DNA from: an uncultured Candidatus Saccharibacteria bacterium
Lineage (GTDB): Bacteria > Patescibacteriota > Saccharimonadia > Saccharimonadales > Saccharimonadaceae
Direction of reading: 5' to 3'
Length of the DNA: 11,513 bases
NCBI GenBank assembly: GCA_938046495.1
Contig: CALIXG010000011.1
Span: 1-11,513, forward strand
Positions 1 to 6,914 of the stretch are shown here, piece after piece; positions within the stretch are counted from its first letter, which is position 1; each line of letters starts with the position of its first letter. Below the pieces are notes generated by a model. The model did no database searches. It was given only the letters and a program-made list of their open reading frames with translations, and was not told the DNA's origin. The position numbers were made by a program, and so were the translations under genes.

Positions 1-1569
1 AGACTTCTCAGACATCAATTTTTTTAATAATGGATGTTGTGCTAAACGCATGCGCATATTCAAATAATTGCTACGATTATCAAAATAGCCAGAAATAATT
101 CCGGAGCAGAATAACCATACACCTGCAATAGCTGCGAACCATAAAGAACCATCTAAAGGATCAATACGGTGTAATTGATAGGCTATTTTCTCTGAATTCA
201 TCAATGGCTCACCTGTTTGATGTTGATAAACAAAAGCAATTAATGCCGCTAATCCCATAGCAACTACTACATTGCCTAAAACGGCCACGCTTTGGGAACG
301 AAATACATCCACTAATAACTGGGCTAATTTCATATTTAATGTTTTGCCTTGTGGATTTTTCTCTACTGCCTCAGCAAAACGAGCAGCTGTCATGGCTGGC
401 TGTTTGGTTGCAACCGTGAAATGCAACATAAAGATCACCATAAAACCGAAGCCGTAATTTAAACCTTCGGCAAGACCTTTCCAGACTTTATCATCAATAA
501 TGCTGCCTAAATAGGTTTTAAATAACGCCATTAGTGCAATCAATACACCACCACCTGCCGCAGAGTAAAACATTGCCCAATACTCTTTTTTATCTCGAGT
601 AATGTAATGCTCACCGTGGTCCCCAGCATTCTGCGTAACACTACGAGCAATTAATCCTGAGCTTTGTTTCCATAGTCGGGAAATACTATGTCGCTCTGCA
701 GCTGCACGGGCAAAACAACCCGTTAATAACAATATTCGACGCGGTAAATAGCGATTTGAAACAAAAATTGCCATCAACGTTTCTAATCGTTCTAAAGTCT
801 GGGAAAGACGTTCTAATAAATACGCTGTATTTAAGGAAGACCCCACTACTGCCCCACGTTTCTGTAAGCCAATAATCAATGCCTTACATTGTTCAAACAT
901 TACCTGTAAATGACTATCATCAAAATCTATTGATTGGCGACGCGCCGCTACCCAATCAACCACCTCATGGTGTAAAGCAACAAAAGGTGAATCAGCATTT
1001 AACAGAGAGGGTTCCATTCGCATCAGCTCAGGATCCATATCTTCAGCTGCAATCCAAATTGAAAGCATTTCAATGGCAAATAGCCCTTCACTTTCAATAT
1101 GATTTTTTAAACGTTCCCGATCTTTTTGTTCTGTATAACGGGTTAAAACGCCAAATACGCCTCGCCACGTTTTTAAGGGAACGGCATCAATCCAGCGCGC
1201 ATCATTTTTATCGCTAAACAATAAATAAAAAATATCACGTAAATCATTAATATCTTTAAAAGAGGGGTTAAAACGCTCATAAATACGCGTTTTCATTTCT
1301 TGCCCAAAACCACCACGCGTAAGAATACCACTACTAATAAACAACGGGTAAAGACGTAAACCACATAACCAACCACATAATAATTTCGAAACAGAACATC
1401 CTAATTCTTTATCGTTCTTTAAGATAAACTTAAACAAGTGCAAGGTTGGAGAAATTTTTTCTGTAGGGCTACTACGTAATAATTGACACAGCCCTTCCAC
1501 AAGACCAAAGGCATCATTTTCCTCGACTTTATTACGCAAAAATTGCGGCAAAGTATCGGTTTTAATCAT
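1..1569 (-). CDS. Membrane protein of the 'site-specific recombinase' (Gcr/SpecificRecomb) family, C-terminus beyond window
   Basis: An open frame runs leftward from an ATG at 1567-1569 off the window edge, giving 523 visible residues with no stop. A Shine-Dalgarno GGGGGA lies about 7 bases upstream and fixes the start. The first ~320 residues are soluble and mostly helical. About four hydrophobic segments follow (near residues 331-350, 368-388, 427-448 and 470-491). The second is followed by ATKQPAMTA (near 387-395), which I recognise as a hallmark of Pfam SpecificRecomb. The end visible here (GYFDNRSNYLNMRMR...) also fits the family, whose members are usually somewhat longer. The family name is historical: I see no tyrosine- or serine-recombinase catalytic motif, and the protein looks like an integral membrane protein of unknown role. 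The gene belongs to the Pasteurellaceae part of the window. Family assignment is fairly confident; function is not. Confidence 0.8.
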   Translation of the reverse strand, partial: MIKTDTLPQFLRNKVEENDAFGLVEGLCQLLRSSPTEKISPTLHLFKFILKNDKELGCSVSKLLCGWLCGLRLYPLFISSGILTRGGFGQEMKTRIYERFNPSFKDINDLRDIFYLLFSDKNDARWIDAVPLKTWRGVFGVLTRYTEQKDRERLKNHIESEGLFAIEMLSIWIAAEDMDPELMRMEPSLLNADSPFVALHHEVVDWVAARRQSIDFDDSHLQVMFEQCKALIIGLQKRGAVVGSSLNTAYLLERLSQTLERLETLMAIFVSNRYLPRRILLLTGCFARAAAERHSISRLWKQSSGLIARSVTQNAGDHGEHYITRDKKEYWAMFYSAAGGGVLIALMALFKTYLGSIIDDKVWKGLAEGLNYGFGFMVIFMLHFTVATKQPAMTAARFAEAVEKNPQGKTLNMKLAQLLVDVFRSQSVAVLGNVVVAMGLAALIAFVYQHQTGEPLMNSEKIAYQLHRIDPLDGSLWFAAIAGVWLFCSGIISGYFDNRSNYLNMRMRLAQHPLLKKLMSEKS

Positions 1570-1607
1570 GAGCTTTCCCCCATATCGTTTATATTCAAAA
1601 GCGAGAC

Positions 1608-1636
1608 ATTATACAGCTCTGTTGGATAAAGTAAAA
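1608..1636 (-). promoter_or_regulatory. Probable promoter of the recombinase-family gene
   Basis: On the minus strand a perfect -10 box TATAAT (1613 to 1608) is preceded by a weak -35 candidate (TTTACT/TTTTAC, around 1630-1636). This predicts a leader of roughly 30 bases ending in the GGGGGA ribosome binding site before the ATG at 1569. The -35 is poor, so only the -10 is well supported. Confidence 0.5.
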
Positions 1637-1646
1637 GTGAGCGGAA

Positions 1647-1655
1647 AAGTGCGGT
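1647..1655 (+). other. Haemophilus-type DNA uptake signal sequence (USS)
   Basis: The 9-mer AAGTGCGGT is an exact match to the core of the Hin-type uptake sequence used by naturally competent Haemophilus, Aggregatibacter and Pasteurella. It is followed by the AT-rich flank (TAATTTT) typical of the extended motif. It lies between two genes, near a terminator, which is a common location. It is strong evidence that the left end of the window is Pasteurellaceae DNA. I found no exact second copy in the rest of the window. Confidence 0.85.
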
Positions 1656-1674
1656 TAATTTTGAAAGAGTTTTA

Positions 1675-1704
1675 AAAGAAAAGGCGTATGCTTCCATACG
1701 CCTT
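1675..1704 (-). terminator. Rho-independent terminator of the iron ABC transporter gene
   Basis: A perfect 10-bp stem (AAGGCGTATG at 1681-1690 with its complement at 1695-1704) closes a 4-base loop. Read on the minus strand, the stem is followed by a T-rich tract (TTTTCTTTT). It lies 10 bases after the stop codon at 1715 and so ends the minus-strand afuC-type transcript. Confidence 0.85.
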
Positions 1705-1714
1705 TAAATTGATA

Positions 1715-2242
1715 TTATTTCTCTTTCTTCAGCAAGAAAATGCCTTGTTCAGAGAAGTTCACATAAGCTTGTTTGAGATCAGCATTGAAGTCTTCTGGTT
1801 TAGTGTTAATGAGCAATTCTTTGCCAGCCCAAATCGCCACCACTTCCCAGTGGTTACCCATATAGACTGCACTCTTGATTTCACATTGTTGTGCTGCCTC
1901 GCCTTCTGCTTTTAAGTAAATTGCTTCAGGACGTACGCCAACTAAGCATTCGCCATCTGGTAAATTAAATTGTGCCGCATTACTTAATGGCAATTTATAA
2001 CCATTCACGTGAATAGTGCCATTTTCTAATTTTCCTTCAAAGATGCTCGATTCGCCCATGAAGTTTGCAAGGAATAAAGAATTTGGACGCAAATAAAGCT
2101 CTTTTGCTGGCGCTTTTTGCATGATTTTACCTTTATTCATGACAATAACTTCATCGGATACCGCAAATGCTTCGGTCTGGTCGTGAGTCACATAAAGTGA
2201 GGTAATACCTAAACTTTGTTGTAATTCACGGATTTTTTCACG
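1715..2242 (-). pseudogene. afuC: C-terminal half of AfuC/FbpC ferric iron ABC transporter ATPase, cut at chimeric junction
   Basis: About 175 residues, from REKIRELQQ to the stop at 1715-1717, match the second half of an AfuC/FbpC-type ATPase, which energises periplasmic-binding-protein-dependent Fe3+ import. Visible are the H-loop ([12 protein letters not shown]), the conserved VMNKGKIMQ and ELYLRPNS...FMGES stretches after it, and a C-terminal TOBE-like domain with the LVGVRPEAI signature. Walker A, the Q-loop, the LSGGQ signature, Walker B and the D-loop are all absent. In a normal ~345-residue family member they would lie upstream, but at about 2242 the frame switches into an unrelated membrane protein. 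The gene is probably intact in its source organism and cut here by mis-assembly. The open frame continues artificially to an ATG at 2941. The gene ends in a strong terminator. Confidence 0.8.
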
Positions 2243-2246
2243 ATCA
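2238..2246. other. Probable assembly junction between two genomes
   Basis: Within one minus-strand reading frame, residues up to ...FSVMHTD resemble a glycosylphosphotransferase N-terminus. Residues from REKIREL onward are a textbook AfuC continuation; the native text there should read like ...LDANLRRSMREKIREL. The switch is abrupt and mid-domain for both proteins. Everything to the left is Pasteurellaceae-like and nothing to the right is. The exact base is uncertain by a few positions because of possible microhomology. Confidence 0.75.
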
Positions 2247-2941
2247 GTATGCATGACACTAAAGATAACAAAATCGACATGATGGCGCTTAAGATATTCA
2301 ATAGCCGGGGTGGTGAGCTCTTTTAAATCGTAAGCTTCGGCTGGATTAGTAATAGCTTCAGGAGTAAGTTTATTTTTGGTGAGGGGTTTTAATTTATAAA
2401 AAAGATCTTTACATTTACCAGAGAGTGAACTAACACCAATAATTTCACAATCTTCAGCGTCAAGTTTTTGGATTTTACTAATTACATTACGAAGGTTGCA
2501 ACTATCAGTAAAAATTACAGTCTTTTTGGTATGATGTCCGAGGTATTCGCGTTTTAGAAAATGAATTAAATAAAGCGTAATAAAAGAAACTATGAAATTA
2601 ACTGAGAAAAAAATGCCGAAGAAGAGACGTGGAATGCTGTTGCCTGTATGGGTGAGGTAAATGATGGCAGAAAAAATAATGGCCATAAATAGATTGGTAA
2701 GAAGAGCGGATTTAGCATGGCGAAGAATACCACGTTTTTTGGTGTCAGGATTACTGTGATAGAAAGTAAAAACAATTAGATATGAAAGAAGAAGATAAAG
2801 ATAAATAGAGACGGTGCGAATGTTGTAAAAGGCAATATCGTTAGGTTCCCAGCCGAAGCGATAAAAGTAGGTAATTAAAAAAGAAATGGTAATGGCAAAA
2901 AGATTAGCGGTAAATAACTCAACACGACGATGATTTGACAT
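2243..2941 (-). pseudogene. N-terminal part of a polyprenyl glycosylphosphotransferase-like membrane protein, truncated at junction
   Basis: The first ~233 residues carry about four hydrophobic segments (near residues 11-29, 43-61, 79-97 and 106-128). A soluble Rossmann-like stretch follows, beginning [16 protein letters not shown] and continuing through [11 protein letters not shown] to VDFVIFS. This layout fits the N-terminal membrane and CoA-binding-like region of undecaprenyl-phosphate sugar-1-phosphate transferases, which start surface polysaccharide or glycan synthesis at the membrane. The catalytic bacterial sugar transferase domain should follow but is missing, because the sequence switches to an iron transporter ATPase. 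The start ATG (2939-2941) has no Shine-Dalgarno sequence; a TACAAT box (2956 to 2951) sits only nine bases ahead, suggesting a very short or absent leader. It is divergent from the HIT-valS operon. The family call rests on architecture only and is moderate. Confidence 0.5.
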
Positions 2942-3178
2942 ATTGGATTTATTGTAACATAAATATTCAGATTTTACAGATTAAATAAAAAAATCACCCC
3001 TGTTAATGCTTATGATTGCAGAAAATATAAAATTATTTGCTAATAAAATATATCATATATGAGATATTTTGGTTTAGGCTAATTTTGAGATTTTTGGCGT
3101 TACAGGTAGAAATCAGGGGAGAAATTTAGTATAATCAAGAGAGAAAATTAATTGGATGGTGGGGTGAAGGAAGGCAAA
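2942..3178. promoter_or_regulatory. Divergent intergenic promoter region
   Basis: This AT-rich spacer separates the minus-strand membrane protein from the plus-strand HIT-valS operon. The plus direction has a perfect TATAAT at 3130-3135 with only a weak -35. The minus direction has TACAAT (2956 to 2951). A 10-bp perfect palindrome TCATATATGA lies at 3053-3062. The 18-mer at 3080-3097 is repeated exactly upstream of thyX. The sequence CCCCTG occurs at 2997-3002, and CAGGGGA, the inverse orientation, at 3114-3120; related motifs recur at 6240-6640. Confidence 0.55.
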
Positions 3179-3568
3179 ATGGCAAGTATTTTTTCAAAAA
3201 TTATTGCAGGTGAGATTCCATGTTACAAAATTTACGAGGATGAGAAAACCTTGGCTTTTTTGGATATTCACCCAGAAACCAAGGGTCACACTTTAGTGGT
3301 GCCGAAACTTGAAGTCGATAAACTTTACGATTTACCAGAAGATTATTATCTTGCGGTAATGAAAACTGTGAAGAAATTGGCGGCCAATATGGAAAAAGTT
3401 TTGGGAGAGAGGACTTTAATTAAGGTGATTGGTACCGATGTACCACATGCGCATGTACATCTGGTGACTTTTGATCCAAATTATAAATATGGCCAGGTGG
3501 TGGAAGTTTCCGAAGCGGAAATGGCTGAAATACGAGAAAAATTATTCTTAGAAAGTGAGGAGAAATAA
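3179..3568 (+). CDS. HIT-family nucleotide hydrolase
   Basis: A histidine triad protein of 129 residues if started at ATG 3179-3181. I prefer that start because AGGAAGG lies just upstream; an in-frame ATG at 3152 would add nine residues (MDGGVKEGK) with no good ribosome binding site. The opening MASIFSKIIAGEIPCYKIYED is typical of bacterial HIT proteins. GHTLVVPK lies near residues 36-43, and the triad PHAHVHLV is complete, with His90, His92 and His94. HIT/HinT proteins cleave AMP from nucleoside phosphoramidates, aminoacyl-adenylates or dinucleoside polyphosphates such as Ap4A in the cytoplasm. The stop overlaps the valS start by one base (TAATG). A role in clearing adenylate by-products of the synthetase is plausible but inferred. 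The exact substrate cannot be read from sequence. Confidence 0.92.
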   Translation: MASIFSKIIAGEIPCYKIYEDEKTLAFLDIHPETKGHTLVVPKLEVDKLYDLPEDYYLAVMKTVKKLAANMEKVLGERTLIKVIGTDVPHAHVHLVTFDPNYKYGQVVEVSEAEMAEIREKLFLESEEK

Positions 3569-6237
3569 TGAAATTTGCTCCGGCATATAATCCGGCGGAT
3601 TTTGAAGCGGATATTTACGCAGCTTGGGAAGCAGCGGGTAAGTTTTTGCCAAAAAAGGATGAAACTGAGGCGGACGGCAAAAAATCGAAACGCTATTCGA
3701 TTGTAATGCCACCACCAAATGCGAACGGAAATTTGCATATTGGTCACGGTTTAACAGTGGCAGTGGAAGATTCCCTGACCCGCTACAATAGATTACGTGG
3801 ACGTCGAACTTGGTACGTGCCAGGAGCGGACCATGCTGGTTTTGAAACCTGGGTGGTTTACGAACGTGAGCTTGAAAAATCGGGTCGTTCCCGTTTCTCG
3901 ATGAGTCGTGAGGAAATTTATAGTGAAGTCTGGAATTTTGTACAGAGTAAACGCGGCGATATGGAATTACAGTTGCGCGCGCTCGGGGCTTCTTGCTCAT
4001 GGCAGGACCTCACTTTTACCCTGGATGAAAATGTAGTGCGCCGTACTTATAAGACTTTCGAACAGATGTGGAAGGACGGTCTGATTTATCGTGGTGAAAA
4101 ATTAGTAAATTATTGTACGAAACATCAGACGGCTTTTGCGGATATTGAGGTGGAATACAAGGATGAGAAGGGGGTGCTTTATGAAATCAAATATCCATTC
4201 GGACCGGGCGTGGACAGTGACGCGAAGGTGGAACTTTTAGATGAAAATGGTGAAGTCGAGAGAGTAATTGAGGGGGGTGTAGTGGTTTCAACTACGCGTC
4301 CAGAAACCTTATTTGGTGATACAGCGGTGGCGATTAATCCAAACGACAAGCGCTATGAATTTTTGCATGGCAAGACTTTAATTTTACCGCTGACGGGTCG
4401 TGAAATTCCGGTAGTGCTGGATGAACATGCAGAGATGGGCTTCGGTACAGGGGTAGTGAAGATTACGCCGGCACATGATAATGATGATTTTGAGGTGGGA
4501 TTGCGTCATGATTTACCGAGAATTCAGGTGATTGGATTTGATGGTAAGATGTTACCGGTCTGTGGTGAAGAAATTGCTGGTCTTACGGTAGAAGAAGCGC
4601 GTAAGAAGACGGTAAAAATGCTCGATGCGGCGGGATTGCTTGTGGGTGAGAAGAAAATACAGCACTCAGTGGCGCACTGCTATAAGTGTGGTACAGTGAT
4701 TGAGCCAATGCTAAAAGAGCAGTGGTTTATTGATACTTCGAAGCTAGCAAAGATGGCGATTGAACGCTTAAATAATAATGAAATTAAATTTTATCCAGAG
4801 AATAAGCAGAAAGTTTTGATTAATTATCTCGAGGGGCTGAAAGATTGGAATATTTCACGTCAGATTCCTTGGGGGATTGCAATTCCGATGTTCCATAAGA
4901 TTGATCCAAATGCAGAAGGTGAGGAATGGGTGTTTGATACTAGAACGCATCTGTTTGAGATTGAAATCGGCGGTGTAAAATATCGTCGCGATGAAGATAC
5001 TTTTGATACATGGTTCTCTTCTTCGCACTGGCCAATTGTTTGTACGAACTGGGAAGAGGGCTTCAAAAATGAATTCTATCCGTTAAATGTAATGGAGACC
5101 GGGGCAGATATTTTGTTTGCTTGGGTGGCTAGAATGATTATGATGGGGGTTTACGTGACGGGCGAAGTGCCATTCCGTGAAGTGTATCTGCATGGTCTGG
5201 TTTTGGATGCGAAGGGCAAAAAGATGTCAAAGTCTAAGGGTAATGTGATTAACCCGATGGAATTGATTGAAAAATATGGCTCAGATGCGTTCCGTATGGG
5301 GATTTTGCGTGGTCGCTCGGCTGGATTAAACCAGGCTTTCTCAGAAAATTCAGTAGTCTCGAGCCGTAATCTTTGTAATAAGTTATGGAATGTTTCACGT
5401 TTCGTGCAAGGTATGGTGGATGAATCTGCAGCTGATTCTACAGAGGTGGATGTTGTGGAATATACAACAGAAAATGCGGGCGAAGACTGGATCTGTCATG
5501 AAATTAACCGGGCTAGTTCGATGCTGGAACAGGCGATGAGTGAATATCGTTTTTCGGAGGCAGTGGAAATTGTCTATAGCCTAGTCTGGGATAAATACGC
5601 GGACTGGTTCCTAGAAAGTCAGAAGATTTTTAAGAATATTCCACTTCTTATGAAGACTCTAGAAAATGTTTTGATGATGATGCATCCTTTTGCGCCTTTT
5701 GTAACAGAGGTGATTTGGCAAAATCTCTCTTGGACATCCGGTATGGTGATTGACGCAGGTTGGTCAGAAACCATGAAATATGACGAGATCTCGGCGATGA
5801 ATTTTGAACGTTTGATCGAAGTGGTGACGAAGATTCGTGCAACGAATAATTCCCTGTCGCTTCTAAATAATAATAAGAAATTTGGCTTACTCTTCGGAGA
5901 GGATGTAATGGCGATTGAAAATACATTGCTGATGAAATTCTTGTCGCATGTACCTTATATCACCTCGACTAATGGCACGCCTAGGGGATTGAAACTAGCG
6001 ATTGCAAATCACGAACTGTATCTCGATGTGACGGCTGAGGTGGTAGCTAAATATAAGGATGAACTGACGGAGAAGATTTTGGCGGTGGGCCGTGAACTGG
6101 ATGGTTTAAATTCTCGCATGATGAATCCAAGTTATGTGGAAAGAGCTCCGGCGGAATTGGTGCGCGAGACACGTAATCTGATCGCGGAAAAAGAGAAGCT
6201 GATCGAAGAAATGAAGATGCAGTTAAATGTAATTTAA
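3568..6237 (+). CDS. valS: Valyl-tRNA synthetase
   Basis: An 889-residue class I aminoacyl-tRNA synthetase that charges tRNA-Val in the cytoplasm. The ATP-binding motif PPPNANGNLHIGH is at residues 48-60 and KMSKS at 552-556 (within KGKKMSKSKGNVINP). GADHAGFETW follows the first motif. The central editing (CP1) region contains STTRPETLFGDTAVAI and GTGVVKITPAHDNDDFEVG, which are typical of ValRS. A CYKC pair is at 371-374. After the anticodon-binding helical domain, the last ~60 residues form the charged coiled coil characteristic of ValRS, ending KEKLIEEMKMQLNVI. Length is normal. The start ATG overlaps the HIT stop, and GAGGAG inside the end of the HIT gene serves as its ribosome binding site, implying translational coupling. 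Editing against threonine is expected from the family. The protein resembles Patescibacteria versions more than Haemophilus ones. Confidence 0.95.
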   Translation: MKFAPAYNPADFEADIYAAWEAAGKFLPKKDETEADGKKSKRYSIVMPPPNANGNLHIGHGLTVAVEDSLTRYNRLRGRRTWYVPGADHAGFETWVVYERELEKSGRSRFSMSREEIYSEVWNFVQSKRGDMELQLRALGASCSWQDLTFTLDENVVRRTYKTFEQMWKDGLIYRGEKLVNYCTKHQTAFADIEVEYKDEKGVLYEIKYPFGPGVDSDAKVELLDENGEVERVIEGGVVVSTTRPETLFGDTAVAINPNDKRYEFLHGKTLILPLTGREIPVVLDEHAEMGFGTGVVKITPAHDNDDFEVGLRHDLPRIQVIGFDGKMLPVCGEEIAGLTVEEARKKTVKMLDAAGLLVGEKKIQHSVAHCYKCGTVIEPMLKEQWFIDTSKLAKMAIERLNNNEIKFYPENKQKVLINYLEGLKDWNISRQIPWGIAIPMFHKIDPNAEGEEWVFDTRTHLFEIEIGGVKYRRDEDTFDTWFSSSHWPIVCTNWEEGFKNEFYPLNVMETGADILFAWVARMIMMGVYVTGEVPFREVYLHGLVLDAKGKKMSKSKGNVINPMELIEKYGSDAFRMGILRGRSAGLNQAFSENSVVSSRNLCNKLWNVSRFVQGMVDESAADSTEVDVVEYTTENAGEDWICHEINRASSMLEQAMSEYRFSEAVEIVYSLVWDKYADWFLESQKIFKNIPLLMKTLENVLMMMHPFAPFVTEVIWQNLSWTSGMVIDAGWSETMKYDEISAMNFERLIEVVTKIRATNNSLSLLNNNKKFGLLFGEDVMAIENTLLMKFLSHVPYITSTNGTPRGLKLAIANHELYLDVTAEVVAKYKDELTEKILAVGRELDGLNSRMMNPSYVERAPAELVRETRNLIAEKEKLIEEMKMQLNVI

Positions 6238-6244
6238 AGAGTTC

Positions 6245-6300
6245 AGCGTTTCCCTGCCATAATGTAGCCTAAAAAGTCCGGCGCTTCCCTGTTAAAATGT
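6245..6300 (+). repeat. Two tandem copies of a ~35-bp imperfect repeat (TTCCCTG-N6-TGT)
   Basis: The copies begin AGCGTTTCCCTG (6245) and GGCGCTTCCCTG (6280), 35 bases apart. Each continues with six variable bases and then TGT. They share GCG, TTCCCTG and AATGT in register. Two further copies of TTCCCT[G/T]-N6-TGT occur at 6427-6442 and 6585-6600, and a variant (TCCCCTG, 6625-6631) ends the series. The function is unknown. Confidence 0.5.
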
Positions 6301-6326
6301 GCTGGAAGTTATATACAGATTAAAAG

Positions 6327-6356
6327 ACTTCGGTGATGAGCCGAAGTTTTTTGTTA
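6327..6356 (+). terminator. Rho-independent terminator of the HIT-valS operon
   Basis: The stem ACTTCGG (6327-6333) pairs with CCGAAGT (6341-6347) around a 7-base loop. It is followed by a run of T and a T-rich tail (TTTTTGTTATTTTT). It sits about 90 bases past the valS stop, so the transcript includes the two TTCCCTG repeats at 6250 and 6285. Confidence 0.82.
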
Positions 6357-6680
6357 TTTTTGATATAGAGGTTGAGGTTTAAGTTTAATGTGTGTCTGTG
6401 TTTTTAACTGCAAAAAAATAGTGTAATTCCCTGCTAGTTTGTAATTTTACAGAGATATATTAGCATCCTAGATATATTTTTGACGATAAATTTTGCTTTC
6501 TTTTAGCATCCTTAATAAGAGTATTTTCTAATTTAATATAATTTTTGGCACAAAAATACTATGCGCTGTCTAAAGACCATATGATTCCCTTGCCTATTGT
6601 GGAAAAGGCGTGAAAATACAATGCTCCCCTGTTAAGCACATGAAAAATCTTGCATAATGTAAAATGCTAATGTTACATGC

Positions 6681-6711
6681 TTGACAAATAAGCATAAACA
6701 TTTCCTAATAA
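6681..6711 (+). promoter_or_regulatory. Promoter-like element without a clear downstream gene
   Basis: A perfect -35 TTGACA (6681-6686) is followed after 18 bases by CTAATA, or after 19 by TAATAA (6705-6711). A dyad (ATGTAA...TTACAT, 6657-6678) abuts the -35 on its upstream side and could be an operator. The nearest downstream frames are the unsupported 6812 frame and the transposase remnant at 7055. Confidence 0.4.
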
Positions 6712-6734
6712 GGTACTGATCTGTTCTTATGACC

Positions 6735-6795
6735 CAATTATCGAGGCGCTATCGTAGTTAAAATTATGTGTTCCGTTTTAAAAATTCGATAATTG
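6735..6795. repeat. Perfect 10-bp inverted repeat with 41-base centre
   Basis: CAATTATCGA (6735-6744) is exactly complementary to TCGATAATTG (6786-6795). If transcribed from the 6681 promoter, the RNA would fold into a stem closing a 41-base loop. No T tract follows directly, so it is not a standard terminator. It could be an RNA structure, a recombination site or a regulator-binding pair; nothing in the sequence decides between these. Confidence 0.6.
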
Positions 6796-6914
6796 TTATG
6801 TCTATATTAGCGTGAGCGGGTTGCTAAGTCAAGTGGATTCTAAATATAGGGAAGGATTGAAGAATAACTTATGCATTTTCGGGAAAAGTCTGGGGAATAA
6901 TGGTGAAAAAAGGG

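Larger units (their letters stand above)
6357..6811. other. AT-rich non-coding stretch with repeats and dyads, no recognised gene
   Basis: I see no supported gene here. The stretch contains the dispersed TTCCCT motifs at 6427, 6585 and 6625. A 6-bp dyad ATGTAA/TTACAT (6657-6662 and 6673-6678) lies directly ahead of a consensus -35 box, and a 10-bp inverted repeat lies at 6735-6795. No tRNA, rRNA or known RNA signature was recognised. A small RNA transcribed rightward from the 6681 promoter is possible but not shown. Confidence 0.5.

Noticed and set aside
1715..2941. A novel fusion enzyme combining a membrane glycosylphosphotransferase and an ABC ATPase.
   Set aside because: Both halves are cut mid-domain and lack their catalytic cores, and the flanking DNA on the two sides points to different organisms. 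It is best read as an assembly chimera.
3548..4000. Minus-strand 150-residue frame opposite HIT and valS.
   Set aside because: It is antisense to the conserved valS catalytic domain, with atypical composition and no recognisable domain.
6245..6640. CRISPR array suggested by recurring TTCCCTG units.
   Set aside because: The units share only about 10 fixed bases, spacing is irregular (35, 142, 158 and 40 bases), and no cas genes are present.
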